The position numbers and the translations under genes are program-made. From positions 1 through 44,189 of the forward strand of contig JAKAIF010000003.1 of NCBI GenBank assembly GCA_021814445.1: a DNA stretch of 44,189 nt, read 5' to 3'. Position 1 is the first letter of the stretch; each line of letters starts with the position of its first letter. This DNA is from a bacterium (lineage in GTDB: Bacteria; Patescibacteriota; Minisyncoccia; UBA6257; JAGOQP01). The notes beneath the pieces are model-generated. The model saw only the letters and a program-made list of their open reading frames with translations. It searched no databases and had not been told where the DNA came from. This document shows, piece after piece, positions 10,005 through 18,838 of the stretch.

Positions 10005-11918
10005 TTATTTTGGAAGTACTCGGTAGTATCCTTCAGGCAATTTTTCATCTTGCAATTGACGCGAGGTAATACCTTTTACTGAAGTGCTTATTTGTTTTTG
10101 AGACACCACCTCTGTGGACGTGATGCGCGCATCTGAGATAATTTCAAAGGTGCTCCCGCTATTTTGAGTTGAGGGAGTAAAGGTGACTTGAAACACTGCT
10201 TCGGGAGTGGTAGATGCCATACTCGTTGCGGTGAGTAAAGGAATACTCCATACAATTTCTTGTGTGCGCGTATTATAGGTGGGGACCACATCTGTGCCCG
10301 ACACCTTTAACTTTCCCGTCCACGAAACTCCCGGAGAAAGAGTTGCGCGCACCGTTGAATTACTAAAATCTCCCATGCCATCTAATTTCCAATGCAGAGT
10401 GTATTGAATAGGAGAACCCACACGCGGAGGAAGTGATCCATTATTGGTAATATCAGAGAGCGGTTCTTTAAAATATGCTTGTTGAGAAAATCCAAGCGCA
10501 CCTCCTAATTTTGATTCAACCTGGCTCACCCCAATTGTTTCCTTTGCGCTTACGAGTGGAGATACGGTAGGAGAAGTCACCTGCGCGCGAATGCGAATAT
10601 TTTTTTGTTGTAAAATATCTTGTGTCTGTATATTTTTCAACATGATTGAAAATGGAATGGAGAATGCGGTATGAGGGGTAATTGCCTTTAATGCCTCAAC
10701 TTGTGCCGCCGTCCACGTATAGAGCTTTGTTCCTTCGTCAAAAGATCCGGTTCCTTGTATGGAGGGTATATCAAACAGAGAATTATCCAATGTTATTTGA
10801 GCAATAGCATCAACGAGAGGAATGTCGCCCGTGTTTTCAATTCGTATTTGATAGGAAATACGATTACCCGCATAGACCACATCAGGTGTAGTTGCTCTAT
10901 CTCGCGTTATGGTCACCGCGAGCGGCGAAGGAAGAATAGAAATTGAAATTGTTTTGCTCATCAATGGGACGATGATACCTCCTATTTGTGCCCGCGCATC
11001 TACTTGAGTAGTAAAGTAAGAATATTCATCTCCCACCATATATCCCGACACGGTTATCATTCCTTCTCCATGAGCTGGAATAGTTTGTATAGACACTGTG
11101 GTATCTTTCCCAAGCGGAACACTGCTTCCTGTTATTATAAATCCTTTCGGAAGAGTAAAGGCAATAGTGGTGCTGGCAAGATCATGATCGCTCGTGTTTT
11201 GATACCGAGTGTTGATATCAAATTCTTCTCCATTTATTGTTTTTTCCGGAGCGGTCACCTCTAACCCTAACACCGTATCCATCGCCACCAAAGAGGTAGA
11301 AACACCCTTATCAAAACGGCTCGCAAGAGATGCAGACTCATATCCATACGAAACACTTCCATCTAGTTCATACGCCTGTTGTGACTTCCCTACCACCAAG
11401 AGCGCATATTCCATTTGGATTGTTTCTTGTGGATTCACATCGTGGATATCTGCTTCTTGAGTTCGTTTGTCTGGGGAGTCTACAAACACCACCCCCTCGG
11501 GAAGTGCAAGTGAAATTTTAGGAGCAATAAGTTTTTTCGTGGAAATATTTTCAAACGACAACTTCGCGGTGAACGGCTCTCCCACAGAAATTTTTTCTGG
11601 GGTAGCAATAGAAAGCACAATATCCTTTGTGGTGAAATATTGATAGAGATAATACCCCGCAAATCCCATGAGAACCAGCAACACAATAATTCCTCCCAAT
11701 AGAATCCCCCGCCCCATCACTCCCGTTTTTTGTGTCGAATTTGTGTGTGGCGCGTTCGTATCACGTGATAACGTTGTTTGTGCTCCTCCGGTTCCCCACG
11801 GATCAAACCGCGAAGGGTTGCTTGTGGGCGTCTCTTTGTTTTGTGAAACAGGGTTTGGTGTAGAGGTATGCGTTGGACGCTGACCATATAATTCTTTTTC
11901 AAGATCTTCTAGGGACAT
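10005..11918 (-). CDS. Single-pass membrane protein with tandem Ig-like/DUF11-like extracellular repeats
   Basis: Low-complexity N-terminus, one TM (GILLGGIIVLLVLMGFAGYYLY), then repeated beta-rich segments (LPEGVVFVDS, LPKGFIITGSS, LSPGVSWTG). Confidence 0.7.
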   Translation of the reverse strand: MSLEDLEKELYGQRPTHTSTPNPVSQNKETPTSNPSRFDPWGTGGAQTTLSRDTNAPHTNSTQKTGVMGRGILLGGIIVLLVLMGFAGYYLYQYFTTKDIVLSIATPEKISVGEPFTAKLSFENISTKKLIAPKISLALPEGVVFVDSPDKRTQEADIHDVNPQETIQMEYALLVVGKSQQAYELDGSVSYGYESASLASRFDKGVSTSLVAMDTVLGLEVTAPEKTINGEEFDINTRYQNTSDHDLASTTIAFTLPKGFIITGSSVPLGKDTTVSIQTIPAHGEGMITVSGYMVGDEYSYFTTQVDARAQIGGIIVPLMSKTISISILPSPLAVTITRDRATTPDVVYAGNRISYQIRIENTGDIPLVDAIAQITLDNSLFDIPSIQGTGSFDEGTKLYTWTAAQVEALKAITPHTAFSIPFSIMLKNIQTQDILQQKNIRIRAQVTSPTVSPLVSAKETIGVSQVESKLGGALGFSQQAYFKEPLSDITNNGSLPPRVGSPIQYTLHWKLDGMGDFSNSTVRATLSPGVSWTGKLKVSGTDVVPTYNTRTQEIVWSIPLLTATSMASTTPEAVFQVTFTPSTQNSGSTFEIISDARITSTEVVSQKQISTSVKGITSRQLQDEKLPEGYYRVLPK

Positions 11919-11930
11919 GGTGTAAGATAA

Positions 11931-12023
11931 TTTTAAATTTCTAATTTTAAATTTTTATTCTTGTAGATAATAAAATAATTCTTTAGACATTTAATAGAAA
12001 TTAGAAATTAAGAATTAAAAATT
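11931..12023. repeat. AT-rich intergenic element with imperfect inverted ends, copy B
   Basis: 33-nt identity to copy A at 4030-4062; left end AATTTTAAATTTCTAATTTTAAATTTTT. Confidence 0.65.
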
Positions 12024-12028
12024 ACCAT

Positions 12029-12577
12029 CTATATCTCTAATACTAACGCATCCGTGGGTAATTGAGAAGTACATGATGCACATATAAAGCGATCACTTCC
12101 AACCACAAATCCATGCACGGGTTTTTTTCCACACACCCCACACGTCGCGTGTTCTGGATTAAATCCCAAAATATGCAACATCACGCGTGCAACATCATGA
12201 CCCGCATACGGTTCTTTACATGCTGTTTCTAAAAGAGTCCACAACTGTGATTCAACTTGAGCCTCTCCGAGAAGCGCATCCAGTGCACGAACAATAGGAA
12301 GGAGCACTCCGCGGGTCTGAGGTGATACTTGTGGTATATCTTCATCCCACAATACATCCATAATAATAAATCCTCCTCCTTTTTTTGATGATACAAAACG
12401 TATCTGCACAAACTGAAGGAGCTGGAGATGAGCCGAGGATTTTGAGGTTATTTTCCGTAGACTTCGAGCCCGAGCCACTACTTTTCCATACTTCTCTGTA
12501 AAAAGATGAATAATACTATCCATTTCACCCACCTCCTCTCTCCCTATCACAATCGCTCGGCTATAAAATTCAGTCAT
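12029..12577 (-). CDS. recO: DNA repair protein RecO
   Basis: N-terminal OB-like MTEFYSRAIVIGREEVGEMDSIIHLFTEKYGKVVARARSLRK; C-terminal CGVCGK...FICASC zinc-binding pattern. Confidence 0.85.
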   Translation of the reverse strand: MTEFYSRAIVIGREEVGEMDSIIHLFTEKYGKVVARARSLRKITSKSSAHLQLLQFVQIRFVSSKKGGGFIIMDVLWDEDIPQVSPQTRGVLLPIVRALDALLGEAQVESQLWTLLETACKEPYAGHDVARVMLHILGFNPEHATCGVCGKKPVHGFVVGSDRFICASCTSQLPTDALVLEI

Positions 12578-12734
12578 AATACACCCATTATACCCTAAAA
12601 TGGGGACAAGTGAAACTAGTACCAATTAGAATAATGGCTTATTTCCTTATCTATTGTCATATTTCTCTCTTTTTGGGTATAACGGGCCAAAACACTACCC
12701 GGCAAAACTTATCCACAGCCACCCCGTCTCGTCC

Positions 12735-12762
12735 TTGACTTCCTGACAAAGGGGACTATAAT
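12735..12762 (+). promoter_or_regulatory. Sigma70-type promoter for the 3D-domain gene
   Basis: TTGACT - 16 nt - TATAAT. Confidence 0.6.
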
Positions 12763-12771
12763 TGTAATACA

Positions 12772-12912
12772 GTTCCGCAGAGGCGGAATTTTGCGTTATA
12801 TAGAGCCTTTTAAAGAGGCTTTCTATAACTCCCCAGATTGAAAAACATCAAAATAGTGGCTTAATATGTGACGAAAAATACACAGGCCCCTATCACCATG
12901 TGTCGCAATCTG
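12772..12912 (+). ncRNA. Candidate structured 5' leader RNA upstream of the 3D-domain gene
   Basis: TTCCGC/GCGGAA hairpin; imperfect hairpin at 12795-12828; closing helix CAGATTG (12834-12840)/CAATCTG (12906-12912) enclosing ATAGTGGCT (12853-12861)/GGCCCCTAT (12885-12893) and TGTG (12867-12870)/CACA (12881-12884). Confidence 0.5.
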
Positions 12913-12934
12913 AAACTATACTAACTATACATAT

Positions 12935-13468
12935 ATGGGTAAACGTCTCGCATTATTAGTTGCACTTATCGCTTCAATTACCACCTCTTTTGTAGGGCTT
13001 ACTTCGGGGAACGGAGGCGAAACAAGCGCATTGAATGAGTTATACGCACTTCATACACAAGCGCAGGGATTTTCTGCTATTACTGCCGCTCACATAAATC
13101 AGGTAGTACATAATGACGCAGTAATGGAAACACCAACTATCGTTGGACAAACCTTTGTGGCTCCTGTGGTAAAATCACAACCTTTGGATGTGTGGGTCAC
13201 CGCATATTCAAGTAGTCCTGATGAAACCGACGATACTCCATTCGTCACCGCATCAGGAAGCACCGTGCGTGATGGAGTTGCCGCCGCAAACTTTTTACCA
13301 ATCGGTTCAAAGTTTCGTATTCCAAAAATGTTCGGAGATAAAATCTTTACTGTTGAAGATCGCATGAATCCTCGATACGATGGAGTCCAAATCGTTGACG
13401 TGTGGATGGGTAGTAAAGAACAAGCAATTGATTTCGGAAAGCGCCCTCTTAAGATTGAGCTTCTGTAA
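12935..13468 (+). CDS. 3D-domain (murein hydrolase-like) secreted protein
   Basis: Hydrophobic N-terminal signal, then VTAYSSSPDETDDTPFVTASG...FTVEDRMNPRYDGVQIVDVWMGSKEQAIDFGKR. Confidence 0.85.
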   Translation: MGKRLALLVALIASITTSFVGLTSGNGGETSALNELYALHTQAQGFSAITAAHINQVVHNDAVMETPTIVGQTFVAPVVKSQPLDVWVTAYSSSPDETDDTPFVTASGSTVRDGVAAANFLPIGSKFRIPKMFGDKIFTVEDRMNPRYDGVQIVDVWMGSKEQAIDFGKRPLKIELL

Positions 13469-13485
13469 TATAAATTTCACCGACG

Positions 13486-13521
13486 AATACAAAACCCCCG
13501 CATGTGCGGGGGTTTTGTATT
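13486..13521. terminator. Bidirectional terminator between convergent genes
   Basis: AATACAAAACCCCCGCA-TG-TGCGGGGGTTTTGTATT, 17-bp stem. Confidence 0.85.
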
Positions 13522-14806
13522 ATCTGGTTGCGTTATAAAGTGCCGTAATCTCTGATCTAGAAAGTACTCTATTATAAATACGAATATCATCCATTACATC
13601 ATTATATGCATACCCCGATTCTCTGTGAATAGCCACCACATGGTTGCTTATTGGAAGACTCCCAGAATATGAACCAGATGTAATTAATAATCCGTTTATA
13701 TATATGTATCCCGTCTTGGTATTGGAGTCGTGAACTCCCACTAGGTGATACCATGTATTTCTTGGAATGTTATTTACAAAATTTAAATAAAGAGGGGTCC
13801 CAGATCCCGAGAAAAATCTTCCTTCTGCCAACTGATACCCAGAAGTATACGTTGTTCCGATAAGTATCCCCGTCCAGTTCGCATCAATTCCTGTGGGGAC
13901 ATAAAACCAACCAGAAATAGAAAAATCTTTATTATCAATATCAAATAAATTAGTCGCGTTCGTTATCACAGACTTGTTGTTGGATCCAAATAATAAACAT
14001 CTCCCCACCTTACAATTAGATGGATCCTGCCAGGTTGGACTATTAATTAACGTCCCCGTATTCCCATTCCCACTAGAATCCATCGCTTGTGTCCCTGTTC
14101 CTTCATCAAACTTCCAGTAGCCGACGAGTCCTGTATCAGTGAGAGGACTTAAGGAGAGATTGGTTCCTTTTTCATAGGTATAGGAGGTATCTCCGCCATC
14201 ACTAGAGACTTTATCTGAGGATCCTCCCAGTCTATATTTGATAGATTCTAGAATACTGGTGAGTTCATAGGTTTGCGTTATAGGATTGGGGGTATAGGTA
14301 TAATACAGAGAAGTCGAAGAGGTATTCGAGGGATCTATCGGAAGCTTCGCCATAGATTGGATAGCTGAGGTGAAGTCTATAGGAAGCCAGCCTGAGCTAT
14401 TGATCAGGGTCGAAGAGGCTTGAGGCACACAACTATAGGTATAGCCAGACGGTAAGGAGGGAAGACCCAGGTTGGCACAAGTAGAGGAGGTATCCGGGAG
14501 AGAGACGTAGACGGTAGACGCCGTGCCTAAGGAGAGAGAGGGATTCTGTGTCAACAGAAGCTGTATGGTTTTATGGAGAGAAGCGAGATCCGTCATACGG
14601 GTACTATCTCTGCCTTGTTTTAAGAGTTCTGAGGGGTTTAACACGAGGACAACTGCGGCGGTGAGGATAGCGAGGATGCCGATGACAACTAATAATTCTA
14701 TCAGAGTAAATGATGCAGAGGATGCCGACTTGCCTCGCCATAGTGAACGGAGTGAACGAAGGCGGGTGAGGGTGAAGGAAGAACGATGGTTAACAAAAGA
14801 TTTCAT
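13520..14806 (-). CDS. Type IV pilin-like/pseudopilin protein with C-terminal LamG (concanavalin A-like) domain
   Basis: Prepilin motif FTLIELLVVIGILAILTAAVVLVLNP and LamG-like C-terminus (GYWKFDEGTGTQAMDSSGNGNTGTL...DDIRIYNRVLSRSEITALYNATR). ATG at 14804-14806 preferred over the longer ORF start that lies in the palindrome. Confidence 0.85.
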   Translation of the reverse strand: MKSFVNHRSSFTLTRLRSLRSLWRGKSASSASFTLIELLVVIGILAILTAAVVLVLNPSELLKQGRDSTRMTDLASLHKTIQLLLTQNPSLSLGTASTVYVSLPDTSSTCANLGLPSLPSGYTYSCVPQASSTLINSSGWLPIDFTSAIQSMAKLPIDPSNTSSTSLYYTYTPNPITQTYELTSILESIKYRLGGSSDKVSSDGGDTSYTYEKGTNLSLSPLTDTGLVGYWKFDEGTGTQAMDSSGNGNTGTLINSPTWQDPSNCKVGRCLLFGSNNKSVITNATNLFDIDNKDFSISGWFYVPTGIDANWTGILIGTTYTSGYQLAEGRFFSGSGTPLYLNFVNNIPRNTWYHLVGVHDSNTKTGYIYINGLLITSGSYSGSLPISNHVVAIHRESGYAYNDVMDDIRIYNRVLSRSEITALYNATR

Positions 14807-14888
14807 ATGTTGGTATATGCATATATAGTATACATTAAATAAGAATGAGGAGTAATACAGAAGAGAAGTTAAATTAAAGTTCTTCAGA

Positions 14889-14932
14889 ACAAAGCCAAAG
14901 TTTTTGACGATCGTCAAAAACTTTGGCTTTGT
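14889..14932. repeat. Perfect 44-bp palindrome (dispersed repeat copy 1)
   Basis: ACAAAGCCAAAGTTTTTGACGATCGTCAAAAACTTTGGCTTTGT. Confidence 0.95.
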
Positions 14933-14952
14933 GAATATGCACGGACATCAAA

Positions 14953-14990
14953 AACAAAACAGCAGCTCCTTCCTTGAGAGCTGCTGTCTG
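14953..14990 (-). terminator. Rho-independent terminator downstream of pnp
   Basis: Minus strand CAGCAGCTCTC AAGGAAG GAGCTGCTG TTTTGTTTTT. Confidence 0.85.
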
Positions 14991-15017
14991 TATAGTATAT
15001 CGTTTTTGTAATTATGT

Positions 15018-17189
15018 TTACAACTCTGGCTTTGCCGCATGTGGCGTGTGTGCCGCAGGAGTGGCTGGGCCCAGTGCTTTAATAGAAAGTCCAATCTTCC
15101 CTTCTTCAACTTTCACCACTTTTGCGGTTACCATTTGATGCATTTTCAGTACATCAGTAATCTTGTCCACAAATCCATTTTTCACTTCCGAAATATGAAT
15201 CATACCATCCTTTCCACCACCCAAATCTACAATGGCACCAAAGTCTAATAGTTTTATAACCTCTCCGCTCACTACTTCTCCCACCACAAATTCTTTCGTA
15301 AGTCCCTTAATATATTCCACGGCTGCTTGTACTTTTTCACGATCAGATCCAGCCACAAAGACTCCCCCATCGTCATCAATATCAATCGTTTCTAAACCAT
15401 ATTGCTCAATAATGCCATTGATCATTTTACCTCCCGCTCCAATCACCAATCCAATTTGATCTGGGTTAATTTGTAAAATACTAATAATAGGCGCAAATGG
15501 AGAAAGTTCTTTACGAGGAGCTGGGATCACATTTTGAATCACATCCAAAATTTTCATGCGAGCATCTCGCGCTTGACGAATTCCTTCTGCAAAAATCGCG
15601 GGAGTAATTCCTTGTATTTTTAAATCCATTTGAATTGCGGTGATGCCGTCTTTGGTTCCTGCAATTTTTAAATCCATATCACCGTAGTGATCTTCAAATC
15701 CTTGTAAGTCAGTAAATACCTTAAATTCATTTGAGGTGTGGGTAGGATTGTATCCTTGATGAGTTGCGAGTCCTAACGCAATACCAGCTACTGGTTTTTC
15801 AATGGGAACTCCCGCATCCATCAGTGATAACGTTGCCGCGCACACCGATGCCATAGACGATGATCCATTTGAAGAAACAATTTCTGATACCACGCGAATC
15901 GTATACGGAAATACTTCTTTTGTCGGAATCATGGCGCGTAACGCTTTTTCTGCCAATGCGCCGTGTCCCATCTCCCGACGTCCGGGTGCTCCCACACGTC
16001 CCACCTCTCCGGTCGCATAGGGAGGAAAATTATAATGCAACATAAACCGACGCTTGCTGGTGCTCTCAATGGTTTCCACTAATTGTTCTGCTCCGGGAGC
16101 AGCCAATGTGGTCACGGCTAATGATTGTGTTTGTCCGCGGAAAAACACCGCTGATCCATGTAATCTTTTTAAAAGACCAACTTCCGCATACAACGGACGA
16201 AGCTCATCTATTTTTCTTCCATCTGGCCTCTTTTCTTTTTCAAGAATATTTATATGAACCACCTCGTTGATAAGTTGTTCTAATATGCGATCAGCTCCGT
16301 CTTTGTCTTCAAATCCTAAACCCGTGAGATGCGCATACAATCCCTCTTTCACTTCTTTCATCTGCACGCCCCGTGTTTCTCCATCTTTCGCATACACCGC
16401 AGTCTGTAATTTATCATACGCAAACGAACGAACCGCTGTTGCGAGGGCGGCATCATCTTGCACCAAGGCAACTTCAGTTTTAGTTTTACCAACTTCTTTT
16501 ATAATGGTCTCCTGGAATGCCACAAGCTCTGTGATGTGTTTCTGAGCTTCTTCAAAAATAGTTTGTACCTGCGTATCAGGAATTTCTCGTCCTTCCAACT
16601 CAATCATATTTATTTTATTTGCAACTCCCGCAAAAAATGCTTCGCTTGTTCCTTTCTGAATAAGTAATTCTTGTACTTGCGTGCCTGTAGGATTTATCAC
16701 CATATCTTTACCGGTGTATGCCACACGCACCCCTGCCACAGGACCCGCCCACGGGATATCGGAAATAGAGAGCGCGGTTGAAGCGGTCAATAATGCAATA
16801 AAATCAGGGTCATTTTGCTCATCATAGGAAAGCACGGTAATAACCACCTGTACATCGCGACGCAATCGCTCATTAAATAACGGGCGAATGGTTCTGTCTA
16901 TTAAACGTCCCGAAAGGATTCCATCAAGCGACGGACGTCCTTCACGACGCATAAATCTGCTTCCTAAAATTTTTCCTGCAGCATAAAACCGTTCTTCGTA
17001 ATCAACAGTGAGAGGAAAAAAATCAATTGCCCGATCCTCCTTTCCCATTACGGTGGTTACTAATACGGTGGTGTCTCCATATTGACCAATCACTGCCGCA
17101 TTTGCTTGTCCCGCTAAATCAGAAACCGTCATGGTGATGTCGCGACCGAAGAATGGGATACTAAATTCTTTTTTATTTTTTAGGTTCAT
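15018..17189 (-). CDS. pnp: Polyribonucleotide nucleotidyltransferase (PNPase)
   Basis: Two RNase PH domains, KH (GLVIGAGGKMINGIIEQYG) and S1 (GEVVSGEVIKLLDFGAIVDLGGGKDGMIHISE); start placed at MNLKNKKEF. Confidence 0.96.
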   Translation of the reverse strand: MNLKNKKEFSIPFFGRDITMTVSDLAGQANAAVIGQYGDTTVLVTTVMGKEDRAIDFFPLTVDYEERFYAAGKILGSRFMRREGRPSLDGILSGRLIDRTIRPLFNERLRRDVQVVITVLSYDEQNDPDFIALLTASTALSISDIPWAGPVAGVRVAYTGKDMVINPTGTQVQELLIQKGTSEAFFAGVANKINMIELEGREIPDTQVQTIFEEAQKHITELVAFQETIIKEVGKTKTEVALVQDDAALATAVRSFAYDKLQTAVYAKDGETRGVQMKEVKEGLYAHLTGLGFEDKDGADRILEQLINEVVHINILEKEKRPDGRKIDELRPLYAEVGLLKRLHGSAVFFRGQTQSLAVTTLAAPGAEQLVETIESTSKRRFMLHYNFPPYATGEVGRVGAPGRREMGHGALAEKALRAMIPTKEVFPYTIRVVSEIVSSNGSSSMASVCAATLSLMDAGVPIEKPVAGIALGLATHQGYNPTHTSNEFKVFTDLQGFEDHYGDMDLKIAGTKDGITAIQMDLKIQGITPAIFAEGIRQARDARMKILDVIQNVIPAPRKELSPFAPIISILQINPDQIGLVIGAGGKMINGIIEQYGLETIDIDDDGGVFVAGSDREKVQAAVEYIKGLTKEFVVGEVVSGEVIKLLDFGAIVDLGGGKDGMIHISEVKNGFVDKITDVLKMHQMVTAKVVKVEEGKIGLSIKALGPATPAAHTPHAAKPEL

Positions 17190-17715
17190 ATTTGTTTTTG
17201 TTTCTATGCGCACCGCCACGGATTAACAAGCGATTGCTTTCTTCTAAATTAATATACAAATCCGCTGATTCTTTGAGTTTTGAGGAGGTACTTCTGCCAA
17301 ACGACGCCACCTCCACATGGCATCCGTTGCCCCATTTGAGATATTCCACGAGTGGCACAAAATCGCCATCGCCCGTGACTAAAACCACCACATCAAGCGA
17401 CTGAGCCATACGGATTGCATCAACGGCCAATCCCACATCCCAATCTGCTTTTTTACTTCCATCCACAAATATCTGTAGGTCTTTAATACGAAGTTCAATT
17501 CCCGCTTTTTCCAATGCATCAAAAAACGACTGCTCGCCCAGCGAGGTGTCGCTTTTTACTACATAGCCAATAGCCCGAATAAGTTTTCTATCCCCCAGTA
17601 CTTCTTTTAATAATGCCGCAAAATTTACCCGCGCCTTATACAAATTCTTGGCGGAGTGATATAAATTTTGGATATCAATGAATACACCGACCCGTTGGTC
17701 GCGGTTATAGAGCAT
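17173..17715 (-). CDS. NYN domain (LabA/DUF88-like) putative ribonuclease
   Basis: GVFIDIQNLYHSAKN, KADWDVGLAVDAIRMA, VVLVTGDGDFVPLVEYLK. Confidence 0.9.
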   Translation of the reverse strand: MLYNRDQRVGVFIDIQNLYHSAKNLYKARVNFAALLKEVLGDRKLIRAIGYVVKSDTSLGEQSFFDALEKAGIELRIKDLQIFVDGSKKADWDVGLAVDAIRMAQSLDVVVLVTGDGDFVPLVEYLKWGNGCHVEVASFGRSTSSKLKESADLYINLEESNRLLIRGGAHRNKNKYEPKK

Positions 17716-17718
17716 GGC

Positions 17719-17985
17719 TTATTTTTTGAGCCCCAGTTTTTTGATCAATTTACCGTATGCTTTCTCATCAGTACGCGCTAAAAAGTCAAGTAATTTGCGG
17801 CGTTTTGAGACCATCTTCAAAAGTCCTCGGCGAGAACTATTGTCTTTCTGATTTTTTTTGAGATGGCTGGTAAGTTCTTCTATGCCGCGTGACAAAAGAC
17901 CAATCTGCACTTCTGCTGAACCGGTATCTGTGTCATGTTTCTGGATCTCTTTTATAACATTTTGCTTTTTTCGAGTAGTCAACAT
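17719..17985 (-). CDS. rpsO: 30S ribosomal protein S15
   Basis: HDTDTGSAEVQIGLLSRGIEELTSHLKKNQKDNSSRRGLLKMVSKRRKLLDFL. Confidence 0.97.
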   Translation of the reverse strand: MLTTRKKQNVIKEIQKHDTDTGSAEVQIGLLSRGIEELTSHLKKNQKDNSSRRGLLKMVSKRRKLLDFLARTDEKAYGKLIKKLGLKK

Positions 17986-18089
17986 ATGTGAGTAGTGTAC
18001 CGTAAAGAGAGCTAAAAGTCAATATAATTATACCGCATATAATAAATGTCCCCGCTTGCAACGGGGACGGAAAAAAACAAAAAACAAAA

Positions 18090-18635
18090 CTAAATAGCCT
18101 GAAATATCATCCTATCTTTTGGGCCCATGGGATCATTAAGGGATATCTCTTTAGGGATCCAATTCTCCCCGTTATATACCATACAAGTGAGAATGTCTTG
18201 ATTCTTGAAGTATGTACCAGTGGCTATATAACGAAATTCCTTGTTCCATGAATTAATAAGATATTGATAGAGACAGAAAAAATGTGCATGATACCATCCG
18301 TATGCGAGACAAGGAACGTCCTCTGGAACTTTTCCTATAAGTATTCGTATAGGACTTGTCCTATATTCTTCGGGGAAATCATTAATGGATATAAGGTGAA
18401 TTTTAGATTCATCAAATACTTTCAGCCCACTATACCATGAATCATACGCAATGTTCTCTTCGCTTAATGGCCTTATAAATTCTATTGGACCAATTTCTAC
18501 CTTTCTGATTCCATCCAACCAACTCACAAACATCTTCAAGTTTTCTGGAGAGAAAAGACGTACTATCGTTGAGTCGTCTAATTCCGCCTCTTTAATTGAT
18601 TTAAAAATATGTTCCCCAAGAACCAGGCTTTTCAT
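18090..18635 (-). CDS. Hypothetical protein (181 aa), no recognised family
   Basis: Single long ORF; no motif recognised. Confidence 0.55.
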   Translation of the reverse strand: MKSLVLGEHIFKSIKEAELDDSTIVRLFSPENLKMFVSWLDGIRKVEIGPIEFIRPLSEENIAYDSWYSGLKVFDESKIHLISINDFPEEYRTSPIRILIGKVPEDVPCLAYGWYHAHFFCLYQYLINSWNKEFRYIATGTYFKNQDILTCMVYNGENWIPKEISLNDPMGPKDRMIFQAI

Positions 18636-18838
18636 AAAATTCTCCCTTTATTTATGACCTATTTTGTGAATTAAAATTCTAAGGCAAGACTAACTCTTTT
18701 CACCACACTTGTAAACTTACCCAACCTCTTTCTGTCGCACAATAATTGTGATAAAATTTATCACAATAGTATTAAGGGGTTTGTATTAAGTAGTAAGGAC
18801 TTTCCATAATACATAATACATACTACTTACTCCTTTTT

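Noticed and set aside
14804-14917. N-terminal extension of the LamG pseudopilin (MTIVKNFGFVLKNF...)
   Set aside because: The extended start is a TTG inside the dispersed palindrome; the same MTIVKNFGFV appears at 30377 for the same reason. The ATG at 14804-14806 gives a normal prepilin.
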